A DNA stretch of 64,000 nt from Sorangium aterium (GTDB lineage Bacteria; Myxococcota_A; Polyangia; Polyangiales; Polyangiaceae), in assembly GCF_028368935.1 (NCBI RefSeq), contig NZ_JAQNDK010000003.1, positions 930,001 to 994,000 of the forward strand, given 5' to 3'. The position numbers and the translations under genes are program-made. Of this stretch, positions 52,390 through 64,000 are shown piece by piece. The notes below the pieces were generated by a model. It did no database searches. It was not told the DNA's origin and worked only from the letters and a program-made list of their open reading frames with translations. Numbering within the stretch: position 1 is the stretch's first letter; each line of letters starts with the position of its first letter.

Positions 52390-53571
52390 TCAGAGCACGA
52401 AGCGGGCCCACAGCATCGCAGCGTCGAGCGACGCGGCGGGGAGGATCTCGAGCTTCACGCCGCCGCGATCGTCGGTGCGGTACGATTGTGGCCTGTTCAT
52501 GAGGAGCAGGACCGTGCCTGTGATCGCGCTCGCTCCGCCGGCGATGAGGGCGCCGATCGCGAGCCGGTCCTCGAGGACGCTGCCCTCGTACTCGTCGCCG
52601 GCGGATGGCATGCACGACGGCGTGCAGCTGGTCTGGAAGCGCTTATCCGCCTCGTCGTGAGCTGCTCCAGCGTGCCATTTCAGCAGGGCACCGGCCGAGC
52701 CCAGGGCGGCGCCGGCCCCGAGCGTGGCCCAGGGGATCCATGCGGGCCACCTCTGGCTGGTGACGACGGTATCGGGGCTCAACGCGAGCTGGCCCGAAAC
52801 CTCTTTGCCGGCGAGCACGACGACGGGCTTGACGACCGTGAAGTAACCCGTCTTTCTCGCCGTGACGACGTGCTCTCCCGGCGTCACGATCCGGCGCCGG
52901 GTGCCGGGGCCGACGAACCAGGGCTTGCCGTCGACCAGCAGGGCGGCGCCCGGCTCGTCGCAGCGAACCTCGATGACCGCGAGCTCGTGCTCCACGAGCG
53001 CGCGCATCGCCGCGCGCGCCTCCTGCTCCGCCTCGGGATCGAGCGCCCCCGGACCCCATTGCAGCGACATGCGCAGGTTCTCATAGGCCAGCAGCGGCAG
53101 ACCGATGCTCGCGAGCGCCCGCCCCAGGTAGAGACGGAGTTCGGGGTGCTCCCAGGAAGCCAGCGCCTGTTCGTACTTCGCCCGCGCTTCCGCGAGCATC
53201 ATGCGCCGGTGCAGCTCCCGCGCCTCCTCGAACAGCGCCTGGGCCTTCTGCTTCCGATCCTCGGAGACTCCCCGGTGCCATGGTGGCGGCGCTGACGGCT
53301 CCGCCGCTGGCGAAGGCGCTGGCGCCGGCGGCGATGGGGGCAACTCCGCCGTTGGCGGCGCTGGAGCGCTCGGCGGCGGCGCTGACGACTCCACCGTTGG
53401 CGGCGCTGACGACTCCGCCGTTGGCGGCGCTGACGACTCCGCCGTTGGCGGCGCTGCCTGCGCTCCCGCAGGCGAGGCGTACAGGGCCACGAGAGCGATG
53501 GGCACGAGGCGCTTCACACAGGAGAGGCCGACCTGAGCGGGTCGCTTGCGGGTCGTCGTGATGACAGCCAA
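52390..53571 (-). CDS. TPR/PEGA-domain membrane protein, module unit B
   Basis: A 393-residue paralogue of the protein at 46719. It has the same order: signal peptide (IALVALYASPAGAQ), a long Pro/Ala spacer, helical TPR-like region (AQALFEEARELHRRMMLAEA), PEGA domain (IEVRCDEPGAALLVDGKPWF), and two membrane segments. TTG 53571 is the start, after GGAGGAGAGGCAC, matching the first copy. The spacer is longer because of three 24-bp tandem repeats (PPTAESSA units). It is divergent from the second kinase gene. Confidence 0.88.
   Translation of the reverse strand: MAVITTTRKRPAQVGLSCVKRLVPIALVALYASPAGAQAAPPTAESSAPPTAESSAPPTVESSAPPPSAPAPPTAELPPSPPAPAPSPAAEPSAPPPWHRGVSEDRKQKAQALFEEARELHRRMMLAEARAKYEQALASWEHPELRLYLGRALASIGLPLLAYENLRMSLQWGPGALDPEAEQEARAAMRALVEHELAVIEVRCDEPGAALLVDGKPWFVGPGTRRRIVTPGEHVVTARKTGYFTVVKPVVVLAGKEVSGQLALSPDTVVTSQRWPAWIPWATLGAGAALGSAGALLKWHAGAAHDEADKRFQTSCTPSCMPSAGDEYEGSVLEDRLAIGALIAGGASAITGTVLLLMNRPQSYRTDDRGGVKLEILPAASLDAAMLWARFVL
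53381..53452 (-). repeat. Three 24-bp tandem repeats in PEGA gene B
   Basis: In-frame units at 53381, 53405 and 53429 encode PPTAESSA/PPTVESSA in the Pro/Ala spacer. The first differs by one base. The copy number probably varies. Confidence 0.85.
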
Positions 53572-53824
53572 GTGCCTCTCCTCCGGAGCGCCGCGGAACC
53601 TCGAGCGCGCGCTGGCCGCCCTGGGCGCGACGAGCAGACGTCGTGGTTCAGGCTACACCCGTGCTGGTCCTCCTGTGAAGTGGCCGGGGCCAGGGGTGCT
53701 GTTGGAACTACCCGGGGCGCCCGGCGGCCACGAGGAGGTCGCGGTGCAGGGGGCGGGCCGGAGCCGCGGCGCGCAAACGCTGTGCTGGTGAACTCGGACA
53801 CGGCTATGCTTTCACGGCGGTGCG

Positions 53825-56806
<2,982 letters not shown>

Positions 56807-56834
56807 CGGGCGCGCCGCGGGCGAGGCTGCGCTG

Positions 56835-59129
56835 CTACCGCGCTGGCGGCGGACCGATGTGACGGTAGATCGCGGCGTCCTGGCCGACGACGAAGGAGAT
56901 CCGGCCCTGGCCCCACACGGCGTCGAGCGTGGAGTTCGTCGTGGAGTTGAGCGTCAGCCAGGAGATGCCGTCGTAGCGCAAGAGCGCGCCGCCCGTGCCG
57001 ACCGCGAAGACATCGGTCGGCCCGCTCCCCCACACGCCGTAGAGCGATGCCAGCGTCGGCGCTTCCATCCTGCGCCAGCTCTCGCCGTCGTAGTGCAAGA
57101 TCGCGCTCTCCAGCCCGACGGCGAAGACATCGGTCGGCCCGCTTCCCCAGACGGCCTGGAGATATTCCCCTGAGTCCGAGTGCGTCACCTGCCAGCTCTC
57201 GCCGTCGTAGTGCGCGATCGTGCCCTCGTCACCGATGGCGAAGACATCGTCTGGCCCGCTCCCCCAGACGGCATTGAGGTATTCCCCTGAGTCCAGGAGC
57301 GTCGCCTGCCAGCTGTCACCATCGTAGTGCGCGATCGTGCCGGCCTGACCGACGGCGAAGACATCGTCCGGACCGCTCCCCCACACGCCATCGAGATAAT
57401 CCAGGGTGCCCGAATCCATCGTCTGCCATCTCTGGCCATCGTAGCGCAGGATGGTGCCGGCCTGGCCGACGGCGAAGGCATCGTCCGGTCCGCTCGCCCA
57501 GACGCCGCCGAGACGAGCCGACGTCGGCGAATCCATCGTCCGCCAGACCTGGCCATCGTGGTGCAGGATCGCGCCGGCCTGGGCGCCGGCCTGACCGACG
57601 GCGAAGACGTCGTCCGGACTGCTGCCCCACACGGCGTGCAGCTCCAGCTCGTCCGGCACCGGTGATTCCATCTTCTGCCAGCTCTGGCCGTCGTGGCGCG
57701 CGATCGTACCGAGCTGACCGACGGCAAAGACGTCGTCCGGACCGCTGCCCCACACGCCGATGAAGTCGGCCGTCGTTTGCGCATCGAGCTGGTGCCAGCG
57801 CTGGCCGTCGTAGTGGACGATCGTGCCGGCATCACCGACGGCGAAGACATCGCCCGGTCCGCTGCCCCAGACGCCAGCCAAGGAGAGCTCGGCCGACAGG
57901 TGGTGTTCCATCTCGTGCCAGCTCTCGCCGTCGTAATGCAGGATGACGCCTGCCAGGCCGACAGCAAAGACGTCGTCCGGTCCGCTTCCCCACACGCCGA
58001 GCAAGCTGGTCGTCGTCGGTGAATCCATCTCGTGCCAGCTCTCGCCGTCGTAGTGCATGATGGCGCCTGCCAGGCCGACAGCAAAGACGTCATCCGGTCC
58101 GCTCCCCCACACGCGACGCCAGTTCGCTGAGATCTCCGCATCGATCTTGTGCCAGCTCTGGCCGTCGTAGCGGACGATCGCGCCGTTGTCACCGACGGCA
58201 ACGACATCGTTCGATTCGCTCCCCCACACGCAGAAGAGATTCTCCCCTGTTGGCGAGTCCATCATCTGCCAGCTCTGGCCATCGTAGTGCAGGATCGTGC
58301 CGTCCTGACCGGCGACGAAGACGTCATCCGGTCCAGTACCCCATATGCCAAAGACAAATTCTGTCGTCGGCGAGTCCATCATCTGCCAGCTCTGGCCGTC
58401 GTAGTGCGCGGTCGTGTTTCCCAGGACGGCGAACACGTCCTCCTTCCCGCTCCCCCACACGCTCATGAAGGACAACACCGTGCCGATGGATTCGAACCGC
58501 CAGTTCCAGTCGCCGCATGGAGCTGTGGAGAGAGCGTCGCAGGTGCTCGTGCACCCGGGGCGACCGAAATCATAGCGCAGGTTCACGCAGGAGCCGGCGA
58601 CCGGCGCGCCGGTGTCGCACTGCTCGTGCTCTGCGACCGCGCCGTCGCCGCAATGTGCCTTGCAGTCCTTCCGGCAATAACCGTCGGAATCCGCGTTCTG
58701 TCGACCGCGACATCGAGCGTCCGTGGGACCGAACTCGCCAGCGCCGCAGTCGCACTCTTCCTCGCGTATCGTATCGACGATACCGTTGCCGCAGCGCTCG
58801 TCGGAGCTGCAGTCGAAGCTGCACCCGTCGCCGCTCTCGCCGTTGCCGTCATCGCAGGCCTCGCCGTCCTCGACGACGCGGTTGCCGCAGGTATTGACCT
58901 CGGTCGGGACGATGCATGCCGGGTTGCCGTCCCTGTCCACGGCGCATGTATGGCCGATCGGGCACGAGCCCTCGCCGCAGCGGAGCCCTCCTTCGAGGCA
59001 CGCGCCGGCGACGGCGAGCAGCGCCGTCACGAAGGCCATCGCCGTCGCAGTGTGAAGCGCGCCGCCCCGCCGGCGGCCCGCGGCGCTCCTGCTCGATTTC
59101 ACGCCCGATCTCCGCGTCAATGCGTGCAT
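56835..59129 (-). CDS. VWGSGP-repeat beta-propeller lipoprotein (14 repeats), module unit B
   Basis: A 764-residue lipoprotein (Cys44 in AGAC). After a Cys-rich opening (CGEGSCPIGHTCAVDRDGNP) come Myxococcus-type Cys-rich repeats (CGNRVVEDGEACDDGNGESG, CGNGIVDTIREEECDCGAG). Fourteen ~40-residue repeats follow, VWGSGPDDVFAVGxxGTIxHYDGxSW, exactly twice the count in unit A and fitting two seven-bladed propellers. Neighbouring repeats are nearly identical at the DNA level, so the array grew by internal duplication. ATG 59129 has GAGGGG just upstream and aligns with the first copy. It is secreted and probably surface-exposed. Confidence 0.88.
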   Translation of the reverse strand: MHALTRRSGVKSSRSAAGRRRGGALHTATAMAFVTALLAVAGACLEGGLRCGEGSCPIGHTCAVDRDGNPACIVPTEVNTCGNRVVEDGEACDDGNGESGDGCSFDCSSDERCGNGIVDTIREEECDCGAGEFGPTDARCRGRQNADSDGYCRKDCKAHCGDGAVAEHEQCDTGAPVAGSCVNLRYDFGRPGCTSTCDALSTAPCGDWNWRFESIGTVLSFMSVWGSGKEDVFAVLGNTTAHYDGQSWQMMDSPTTEFVFGIWGTGPDDVFVAGQDGTILHYDGQSWQMMDSPTGENLFCVWGSESNDVVAVGDNGAIVRYDGQSWHKIDAEISANWRRVWGSGPDDVFAVGLAGAIMHYDGESWHEMDSPTTTSLLGVWGSGPDDVFAVGLAGVILHYDGESWHEMEHHLSAELSLAGVWGSGPGDVFAVGDAGTIVHYDGQRWHQLDAQTTADFIGVWGSGPDDVFAVGQLGTIARHDGQSWQKMESPVPDELELHAVWGSSPDDVFAVGQAGAQAGAILHHDGQVWRTMDSPTSARLGGVWASGPDDAFAVGQAGTILRYDGQRWQTMDSGTLDYLDGVWGSGPDDVFAVGQAGTIAHYDGDSWQATLLDSGEYLNAVWGSGPDDVFAIGDEGTIAHYDGESWQVTHSDSGEYLQAVWGSGPTDVFAVGLESAILHYDGESWRRMEAPTLASLYGVWGSGPTDVFAVGTGGALLRYDGISWLTLNSTTNSTLDAVWGQGRISFVVGQDAAIYRHIGPPPAR

Positions 59130-59179
59130 CGTCCCCTCGCTTCGCCCTCGACCGACCGCCCCGCAGCTTGCCTGTCGCT

Positions 59180-59196
59180 CGAGCGTACGGCGGGGC
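59180..59196 (-). promoter_or_regulatory. 17-bp motif upstream of propeller gene B
   Basis: Identical to 52293-52309; here it lies 51 bp before the gene start. Confidence 0.55.
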
Positions 59197-59212
59197 CCGA
59201 AAGGTCTGAGAA

Positions 59213-59326
59213 CGTTTACGTTTACGTAATCGTGGTCGTGGTCGTGGTCGTCAACGGCAGGTCGTGAACGACCACGACCACGACCACGACCACGTAAACG
59301 TAAACGTAAACGTAAACGTTTACGTT
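59213..59326. repeat. Hexanucleotide inverted-repeat element
   Basis: The left arm is (CGTTTA)2 CGTAAT (CGTGGT)3; the right arm (59269-59326) is (CGACCA)4 (CGTAAA)4 CGTTTA. The arms are imperfect reverse complements around a ~16-nt centre and could form a long hairpin. It lies between the pheT stop (59390) and the propeller gene B start, so it may end pheST transcription. The period-6 structure suggests replication slippage. Confidence 0.85.
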
Positions 59327-59389
59327 CGTGAGCGATGGTGGGGTGGGGGCGACGGCTTCGTGCCCTGAACGTGACCGAACGAGCTTCGG

Positions 59390-61849
59390 TTAGCGCTGCT
59401 GCGCCCCGAACCGCGCCTTCGCCGCGTCCACCGCGGCCTTCGTCCACTTGTCGACCTCGTCGTCCGTCAGCGTCCGCTCGGCCGACCGGAACCACAGCGC
59501 GAACCCCAGCGAGTGCGTCCCCGCCGGCAGCTCTTCGCCGCGGTACCGATCGAACATCTCGACCTTCTCGCAGCGCTCCCCCGCGGTCGTCCGCAGCACC
59601 TCGAGCACCTCTCCCGCCGGCACGTCGAGCGGCAAGAGCAGCGCCACGTCGTGCCGCATCGCCGGGAACCGGCTCGGCTTCGCGGCCACCGGCGCGCGGT
59701 ACGCCGCCGCGACCGCCGCGAGATCCAGCTCCGCCACGACGGCCCCGCTCGTGATCTCCAGCGCCTCGCGCACGTCCGGGTGCAGCTCCGCCACGTACCC
59801 GACCTCGCGGCCGTCGAGCAGGACGCGGGCGCCCTTCTTCGGGTGCGCCCACGGCGGCGCCTCGCCCGAGAGGTCGAACGCCGGCGTCACGTTGCCCGCG
59901 AGCTCCGCGACCACCGCCTCGACCGCGCCCTTGCCGTCGTAGAAATCGACGTCCTCGGGCCGCGTCAGGTAACTGTCGCGCGGACCCGCCAGGAAGATCG
60001 TGAGCCGCGTCGGCTCGTTCACCGGCGGCCGCTCGACCCGCGCCAGCTGGCTCGCGCCGCTCGCCTCGTCCTGCCACGGCAGGAACACCTGGCTCACCTC
60101 GAACAGCCGCACCCGCGGCACGTTGTACCGCTGCGAGCGCTGCACCACCGTGAGCAGCCCAGGGACCAGCGACGGCCGCATCACCGACTTCTCCTCGGAG
60201 AGCGGGTTGAGCAGCCGCAGGAGCGACCCGTCGTCGTAGCGCGCCGCCTTCAGCTCCTGGGGCGACAGGAACGAGTACGTCACCGCCTCGTGCAGCCCGA
60301 TCCCCGTGCAGATCTGCCGCACCCTGCGCCGCAGACGGTAATCGCCCCTGGCGCCCGCGGGCGCGGCCCCCACGCGCGGCAGCCGGCTCGGGATCTGGTC
60401 GTAACCAGCGATGCGCGCGACCTCCTCGATGAGGTCGATCTCCTCCGCGATGTCGGGCCGGTGCTCCGGCACCTCGACGAGGAGCCGGTCCGCCTTCTGC
60501 TCCAGCACCGAGAGCCCCAGCGTCTCCAGGATCTCGCGCGCCCGCGCCGGGGCCTCGGCCCCGATGATCCGCTGGTACCGCGGGAGCCGGAGCGTCAGGC
60601 GGCGCGGCGCGCGCGGCGCCACGTACACGTCGATCGGCTCGCCCGCCGCCTCGCCGCCCGCGAGCTCGCAGATGAGCGCGCTCCCGCGGTCGCGCGACAG
60701 GGGGACCCCCGAGAGGTCCACCTCCCGCTCGAAGCGGTGCGACGCCTCCGTGTGGAAGCCGTACCGGCGCGCCGACCTGCGGATCCCGCGCGGCTCGAAG
60801 TACGCCGACTCCAGGAACACCCGCCGCGTCGTCGCGGTGACGCCGCTGTCCGCGCCGCCGATGACGCCCGCCAGGGCCACCACGCGGTCCGCGTCGGCGA
60901 TGACGAGGTCGTCCTCGTCGAGGGACAGCTTCTGCCCGTCGAGCGCAACGAACGCCTCGCCCGGCTGAGCCCGCCGGATCTCGATCGGCAGCCGCAGCGT
61001 GTCGAGATCGAACGCGTGGAGCGGCTGCCCCCGCTCGAGCATCACCAGGTTGGTCGCGTCGACGACATTGGCGATCGGCCGCACGCCGAGGCGGCCGAGC
61101 CGCACCCGCGCCCAGAGCGGCGAGGGGCCCACGCCGACGCCCTCGATCACCTGCCCGTCATACCGGGGGCAGCGGTCCCCGTCGCGCACCTCCACGGCGG
61201 CGCGTGTCTGCACGGCCGCGGGCGCTCCGGCGCCGTTCGCCCGCGGCGCGGCGACGGCGGGCGGCCGGAACGGTAGGCCGAGCACCGCGGCCACGTCCCG
61301 CGCCACGCCCAGGTGCCCCAGCGCGTCGGGCCGGTTCGGGGTGACGCTGAGCTCGATGATCCAGTCCTCGAGGCGAGGCTCCCAGTCGAGCAGCGATTGC
61401 CCCGGACGCCCGCCCTCCACGGTCAGGAGCCCCTCGTGGCTCGACCCGAGCCCGAGCTCGTCCTCGGCGCAGAGCATACCGGGCGACGCGAAGCCGGCGA
61501 CCGCCTTCTCGGTCAACGTCACGAGCGCGCCGTTGCGGTCGAGCACCTGCGCCCCGACGGGCGCATAACAGACGAGCGCCGGAGCCGCCGGGATGACCGG
61601 CGCGCCGCACGCGACCTCCACGCCTTCTCCGCCTCCGCCCGCGTCCACGCGGACCACCGTGAGGCCCTTCTTGCCCGCCGGGTGCGGCCGCGTCGCGACG
61701 ACGCTCGCGAGGACCACGGAGCGCAGCGCGGCGCCGACGTGCGTCACGCGGTCGACCTCGAGCCCGCCGCGGCCGAGCGCCGAGGTCACCGCGTCGATGC
61801 CGGGATCGGCGCCGAGGATCTCTTGAAGCCACTTGTAGGATATCAACAT
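59390..61849 (-). CDS. pheT: Phenylalanine--tRNA ligase beta subunit
   Basis: An 819-residue PheT, forming an alpha2-beta2 enzyme with PheS. The start is typical (MLISYKWLQEIL). Domains are the N-terminal tRNA-binding OB fold (~40-150), B3/B4 with RYDGQVIEGVGVGPSPLWAR, YFEPRGIRRSARRYGFHTEA and SHRFEREVDLSGV, B5, and the C-terminal anticodon-binding FDX-ACB domain (RFPAMRHDVALLLPLDVPAG to FRSAERTLTDDEVDKWTKAA). Length is normal. It follows pheS by 33 bp on the minus strand. A large hexanucleotide hairpin lies 64 bp after the stop. Confidence 0.96.
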   Translation of the reverse strand: MLISYKWLQEILGADPGIDAVTSALGRGGLEVDRVTHVGAALRSVVLASVVATRPHPAGKKGLTVVRVDAGGGGEGVEVACGAPVIPAAPALVCYAPVGAQVLDRNGALVTLTEKAVAGFASPGMLCAEDELGLGSSHEGLLTVEGGRPGQSLLDWEPRLEDWIIELSVTPNRPDALGHLGVARDVAAVLGLPFRPPAVAAPRANGAGAPAAVQTRAAVEVRDGDRCPRYDGQVIEGVGVGPSPLWARVRLGRLGVRPIANVVDATNLVMLERGQPLHAFDLDTLRLPIEIRRAQPGEAFVALDGQKLSLDEDDLVIADADRVVALAGVIGGADSGVTATTRRVFLESAYFEPRGIRRSARRYGFHTEASHRFEREVDLSGVPLSRDRGSALICELAGGEAAGEPIDVYVAPRAPRRLTLRLPRYQRIIGAEAPARAREILETLGLSVLEQKADRLLVEVPEHRPDIAEEIDLIEEVARIAGYDQIPSRLPRVGAAPAGARGDYRLRRRVRQICTGIGLHEAVTYSFLSPQELKAARYDDGSLLRLLNPLSEEKSVMRPSLVPGLLTVVQRSQRYNVPRVRLFEVSQVFLPWQDEASGASQLARVERPPVNEPTRLTIFLAGPRDSYLTRPEDVDFYDGKGAVEAVVAELAGNVTPAFDLSGEAPPWAHPKKGARVLLDGREVGYVAELHPDVREALEITSGAVVAELDLAAVAAAYRAPVAAKPSRFPAMRHDVALLLPLDVPAGEVLEVLRTTAGERCEKVEMFDRYRGEELPAGTHSLGFALWFRSAERTLTDDEVDKWTKAAVDAAKARFGAQQR

Positions 61850-61882
61850 GGGGAATCGGGGCTGCGGGCGAGGGGCAGTGGC

Positions 61883-62932
61883 CTAGAGGCTTCCGAGGAA
61901 GCGGACGTCGTTCTCGTAGAAGGCGCGGATATCGTCGACGGCGAACTTCATGTTGGCCGTGCGATCCACGCCGATGCCGAACGCCAGCCCCGTGTATTCC
62001 TCCGGGTCGATCCCGACGTTCCGGAGCACCGTCGGGTGGACCATGCCGCACCCGAGGACCTCCAGCCAGCCGGTCCCCTTGCACTGCGGACAGGCGCGGT
62101 TCTCGCCGAAACAGACGAGGCAGGACACGTCGAGCTCGGCGCTGGGCTCGGTGAAGGGGAAATAGCTCGGCCGGAAGCGCGTCCTCGTGGCCTCGCCGAA
62201 CATCCGGCGGCTGTAGACCTCGAGCAGGCCCTTCAGATCGGCGAGGGACACGTCGCGGTCGACCACGAGCCCCTCGATCTGCACGAACATGGGGCTGTGG
62301 CTCGCGTCGTCGTCGCGGCGATACACGACCCCGGGCGCGACGATCATCACCGGCGGAGGGTGGGAGAGCATCTCGCGCACCTGGACCGGGCTCGTGTGCG
62401 TGCGGAGGAGCACGTTCTGGCCGGGATCGCCGGCCATGTAGAACGTGTCGTGCATGTCCATGGCCGGGTGATCCGCCGGGAACCCGAGGAGATCGAAGTT
62501 GTAGCGCGCGAGCTCGATCTGCGGCCCTTCGGCCACGTCGAACCCGAGCCCGACGAAGATATCGACGATCTCGTCGAGGGTCCTCATGATCGGGTGCGAC
62601 CGCCCGGGCGCGCGCCAGCGGCCGGGCAGGGTGATATCGAGGGGCGGCGCGGAGAGCTCGCGATCGCGCGCAGCGCGCTTGATCCTCGCCGTCGCCTCCT
62701 CGCGGGCGCGCTCCACGCGGCCCTTGACGGCGTTGAGGCGCTGGCCGAGCGCCTTGCGCTCCTCGGGCGCCGCGCCGGGCAGCTGCTTCATCAGCGCATT
62801 GAGCGACCCGCGGCGCCCGAGCAAGCTGGCATACAGGCGGTTCAGCTCATCGAGATCGCCGGCTGCGGCGAACTGGACGTCCACCGTGCGATCGACCTCG
62901 TCGATGAGGCGGCCGAGTTCGGGACCACTCAT
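61883..62932 (-). CDS. pheS: Phenylalanine--tRNA ligase alpha subunit
   Basis: A 349-residue PheS with an N-terminal coiled coil (LYASLLGRRGSLNALMKQLP, ERKALGQRLNAVKGRVERAR) and the class II catalytic core: HPIMRTLDEIVDIFVGLGFD, FPADHPAMDMHDTFYM, LLRTHTSPVQVREM (motif 2 region), RPSYFPFTEPSAELDV, and GMVHPTVLRNVGIDPEEYTG with FGIGVDRTANMKF (motif 3). ATG 62932 follows AAGGGGG; the frame open further upstream is not supported. The usual infC-rpmI-rplT genes are not immediately upstream; a long repeat-rich spacer is instead. Confidence 0.96.
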   Translation of the reverse strand: MSGPELGRLIDEVDRTVDVQFAAAGDLDELNRLYASLLGRRGSLNALMKQLPGAAPEERKALGQRLNAVKGRVERAREEATARIKRAARDRELSAPPLDITLPGRWRAPGRSHPIMRTLDEIVDIFVGLGFDVAEGPQIELARYNFDLLGFPADHPAMDMHDTFYMAGDPGQNVLLRTHTSPVQVREMLSHPPPVMIVAPGVVYRRDDDASHSPMFVQIEGLVVDRDVSLADLKGLLEVYSRRMFGEATRTRFRPSYFPFTEPSAELDVSCLVCFGENRACPQCKGTGWLEVLGCGMVHPTVLRNVGIDPEEYTGLAFGIGVDRTANMKFAVDDIRAFYENDVRFLGSL

Positions 62933-63253
62933 TGCCGCCCCCTTACCGCGAAGGCCATGGCAACGCAAGACGTTGACCTCCCGCGCCGCCCCCAGCTGCT
63001 CGCGCCAGCCAGCGCGCGGCCCGCACGCATGATCCGGAGGCTCGACGACCACGACCGCGGCGGACGCGCCTCGCCGCTCCCGCTGCGCGGCCCCGCCCTG
63101 CGCGCGGCGCGCGCAACAGCGCCGTGCGCGCAACAGCCGATGTCCACGCGGTCAACGTCGGGTTGACAGCCTCCGCTCGCGACGGCGCGATCCGCCCGGA
63201 GACGACGTCCGCGCCCGGGTGGCGGGGTACTTTGGCCGAACGCGGGAGCTTTT

Positions 63254-63324
63254 GAACCGCCAAGCGCGCCAAGGACGCCAAGAAAACCACAAAATCTTGG
63301 CGTCTTATGGCGACTTGGCGGTTC
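63254..63324. repeat. Inverted repeat with CGCCAAG units
   Basis: GAACCGCCAAG is repeated in inverted form as CTTGGCGGTTC, with GACGCCAAGA and TCTTGGCGTC paired inside. Total length is 71 bp with an AT-rich centre. It resembles CGCCAAG-type dispersed repeats known from intergenic regions of several phyla. It is either a mobile-repeat remnant or a terminator. Confidence 0.8.
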
Positions 63325-63570
63325 CATCATTCCGGCAGGGTGGGGGGACCCAGCTCGCGCGAGCGCCGCGCGGGACACGGGACACGGGACACGGGAGTTG
63401 CGCGTCCACCGCCGGTGTCGGTCGCGTCAACCGTGTCAACCCGAGGTTTACGGGCTCTCCACGGCGGCTGCCCATCTGAATCGGGATTCGCATTCTGGCC
63501 GCGGCGAGGACGCCTGGATCGTGGCGCTGCGACCGAGCCGGTCGCCTCTGGCCCATCGCTTGCTTTGAAC

Positions 63571-63620
63571 GTTGAGGAACGTTGAGGAACGTTGAGGAAC
63601 GTTGAGGAACGTTGAGGAAC
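63571..63620. repeat. Five tandem copies of GTTGAGGAAC
   Basis: Five perfect 10-bp units, followed by degenerate ones (GTTGACGAGC and GTTGTGAACG) to about 63640. No coding role is seen. Confidence 0.95.
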
Positions 63621-63797
63621 GTTGACGAGCGTTGTGAACGTTGACGGACGCGGGCGAGCGCGCCTGAGCGTCACCGCTGCGAGCATTCCAATCGATGAGC
63701 GAGCCACGCGAAGCGTGCTCGTCGGGGCCTTTTCGCCTGACGACAACCCCGCCGCTTGCGCTGCTGCCGCTCCAACACACCACGAGATCGGCACACC

Positions 63798-64000
63798 TTG
63801 AATCCCATCCTCCATCTCTCTTGCGACCCTGCGCACGACGCCCGCTGCGCTCCGCGGCGCGGCACAGTCTCCGCCCTGCTCGGCGCGGCGCTCTGGGTGT
63901 CTCCAGCGGTCGTGAACGGGCAGCCGACGACGACTCCGACTCCGGCGCCCGAGGCGCCTCCAGCGGTCGTGAACGCGCAGCCGCCGCCCCCTCCGACTCC
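63798..64000 (+). CDS. Start of a secreted Pro/Thr-rich protein, 3' partial
   Basis: An open frame from TTG 63798 runs off the window. It encodes a basic stretch then a hydrophobic signal (GTVSALLGAALWVSPAVVNG) followed by Pro/Thr-rich spacers containing two PPAVVN/SPAVVN-QP units. The layout resembles the N-termini of the PEGA-type proteins in this window (signal then Pro-rich linker). TTG has only a weak upstream site, so the start is uncertain and the rest of the protein is unseen. Confidence 0.5.
   Translation, partial: MNPILHLSCDPAHDARCAPRRGTVSALLGAALWVSPAVVNGQPTTTPTPAPEAPPAVVNAQPPPPPT

Larger units (their letters stand above)
62933..63797. other. 865-bp repeat-rich spacer upstream of pheS
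   Basis: No gene is supported. It contains an inverted repeat (63254-63324), a short GGGACAC repeat (63373-63396) and a 10-bp tandem array (63571-63620). Frames through it lack ribosome sites and recognisable domains. Confidence 0.65.

Noticed and set aside
63254-63640. CRISPR array upstream of pheS
   Set aside because: Repeats are 7-10 bp, contiguous and without spacers.

Overview
The window reads as chromosomal DNA from a large-genome myxobacterium, most likely the Sorangium/Polyangium group. This is inferred from the very high GC content, Ser/Thr protein kinases fused to STAND NTPase domains, a TIGR02147/DUF4423 regulator, an FHA-sigma54-type activator, DUF1552/DUF1592 pairs, Myxococcus-type Cys-rich repeats and many secreted lipoproteins. 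No tRNA, rRNA, CRISPR array or intact transposase was seen.

Layout. 1-3.8 kb: the 3' part of a TPR-rich gene, then an ECF sigma factor with a SnoaL-like tail and an alpha/beta hydrolase. This pair is bracketed by two near-identical 393-bp copies of the TPR gene's 3' end. 3.9-10.2 kb: a 2OG-Fe(II) oxygenase, minC, an orphan peptide-binding lipoprotein, a cyclase-family hydrolase, and a DUF4423 regulator divergent from a lipoprotein gene. 10.3-17.3 kb: leftward genes for a lipoprotein, a NADAR protein, a sugar-type binding lipoprotein and a DUF1592-DUF1552 operon. 17.8-18.9 kb: minD-minE, about 12 kb from minC. 18.9-23.1 kb: a SNF2 helicase-SWIM zinc-finger operon. 23.6-30.7 kb: a large kelch protein, an orphan DUF1552 protein, an SMP-30-like protein and an asparaginase. 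30.7-36.5 kb: an amidohydrolase, then a tightly coupled operon of isochorismatase-type hydrolase, ABC permease, ATPase, binding lipoprotein and nucleoside/nucleobase deaminase, which looks like a nitrogen-compound uptake and breakdown unit. 36.8-45.4 kb: a PAS-STAS regulator, an SMP-30-like lipoprotein, an AraC regulator, a pirin, an MFS transporter, a small membrane protein and an FHA/AAA+/Fis regulator whose GAFTGA loop is altered. 46.1-59.1 kb: a Cys-rich lipoprotein, then a three-gene module present twice in tandem. 59.4-62.9 kb: pheS-pheT. 62.9-64 kb: a repeat-rich spacer and the start of another secreted protein.

The most striking element is the duplicated module at 46.7-59.1 kb. Each unit has a leftward TPR/PEGA membrane protein, a divergent rightward Ser/Thr kinase-nSTAND-TM-coiled-coil protein, and a convergent leftward lipoprotein made of VWGSGP-type beta-propeller repeats. 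The first unit's propeller has 7 repeats and the second has 14. The kinase C-terminal halves are almost identical between units while their N-termini and linkers have diverged. The two propeller genes share a 17-bp upstream motif, and the two PEGA genes share a TTG start with the same Shine-Dalgarno sequence. I propose, as inference, a surface-sensing kinase system whose propeller sensor is encoded as a separate lipoprotein.
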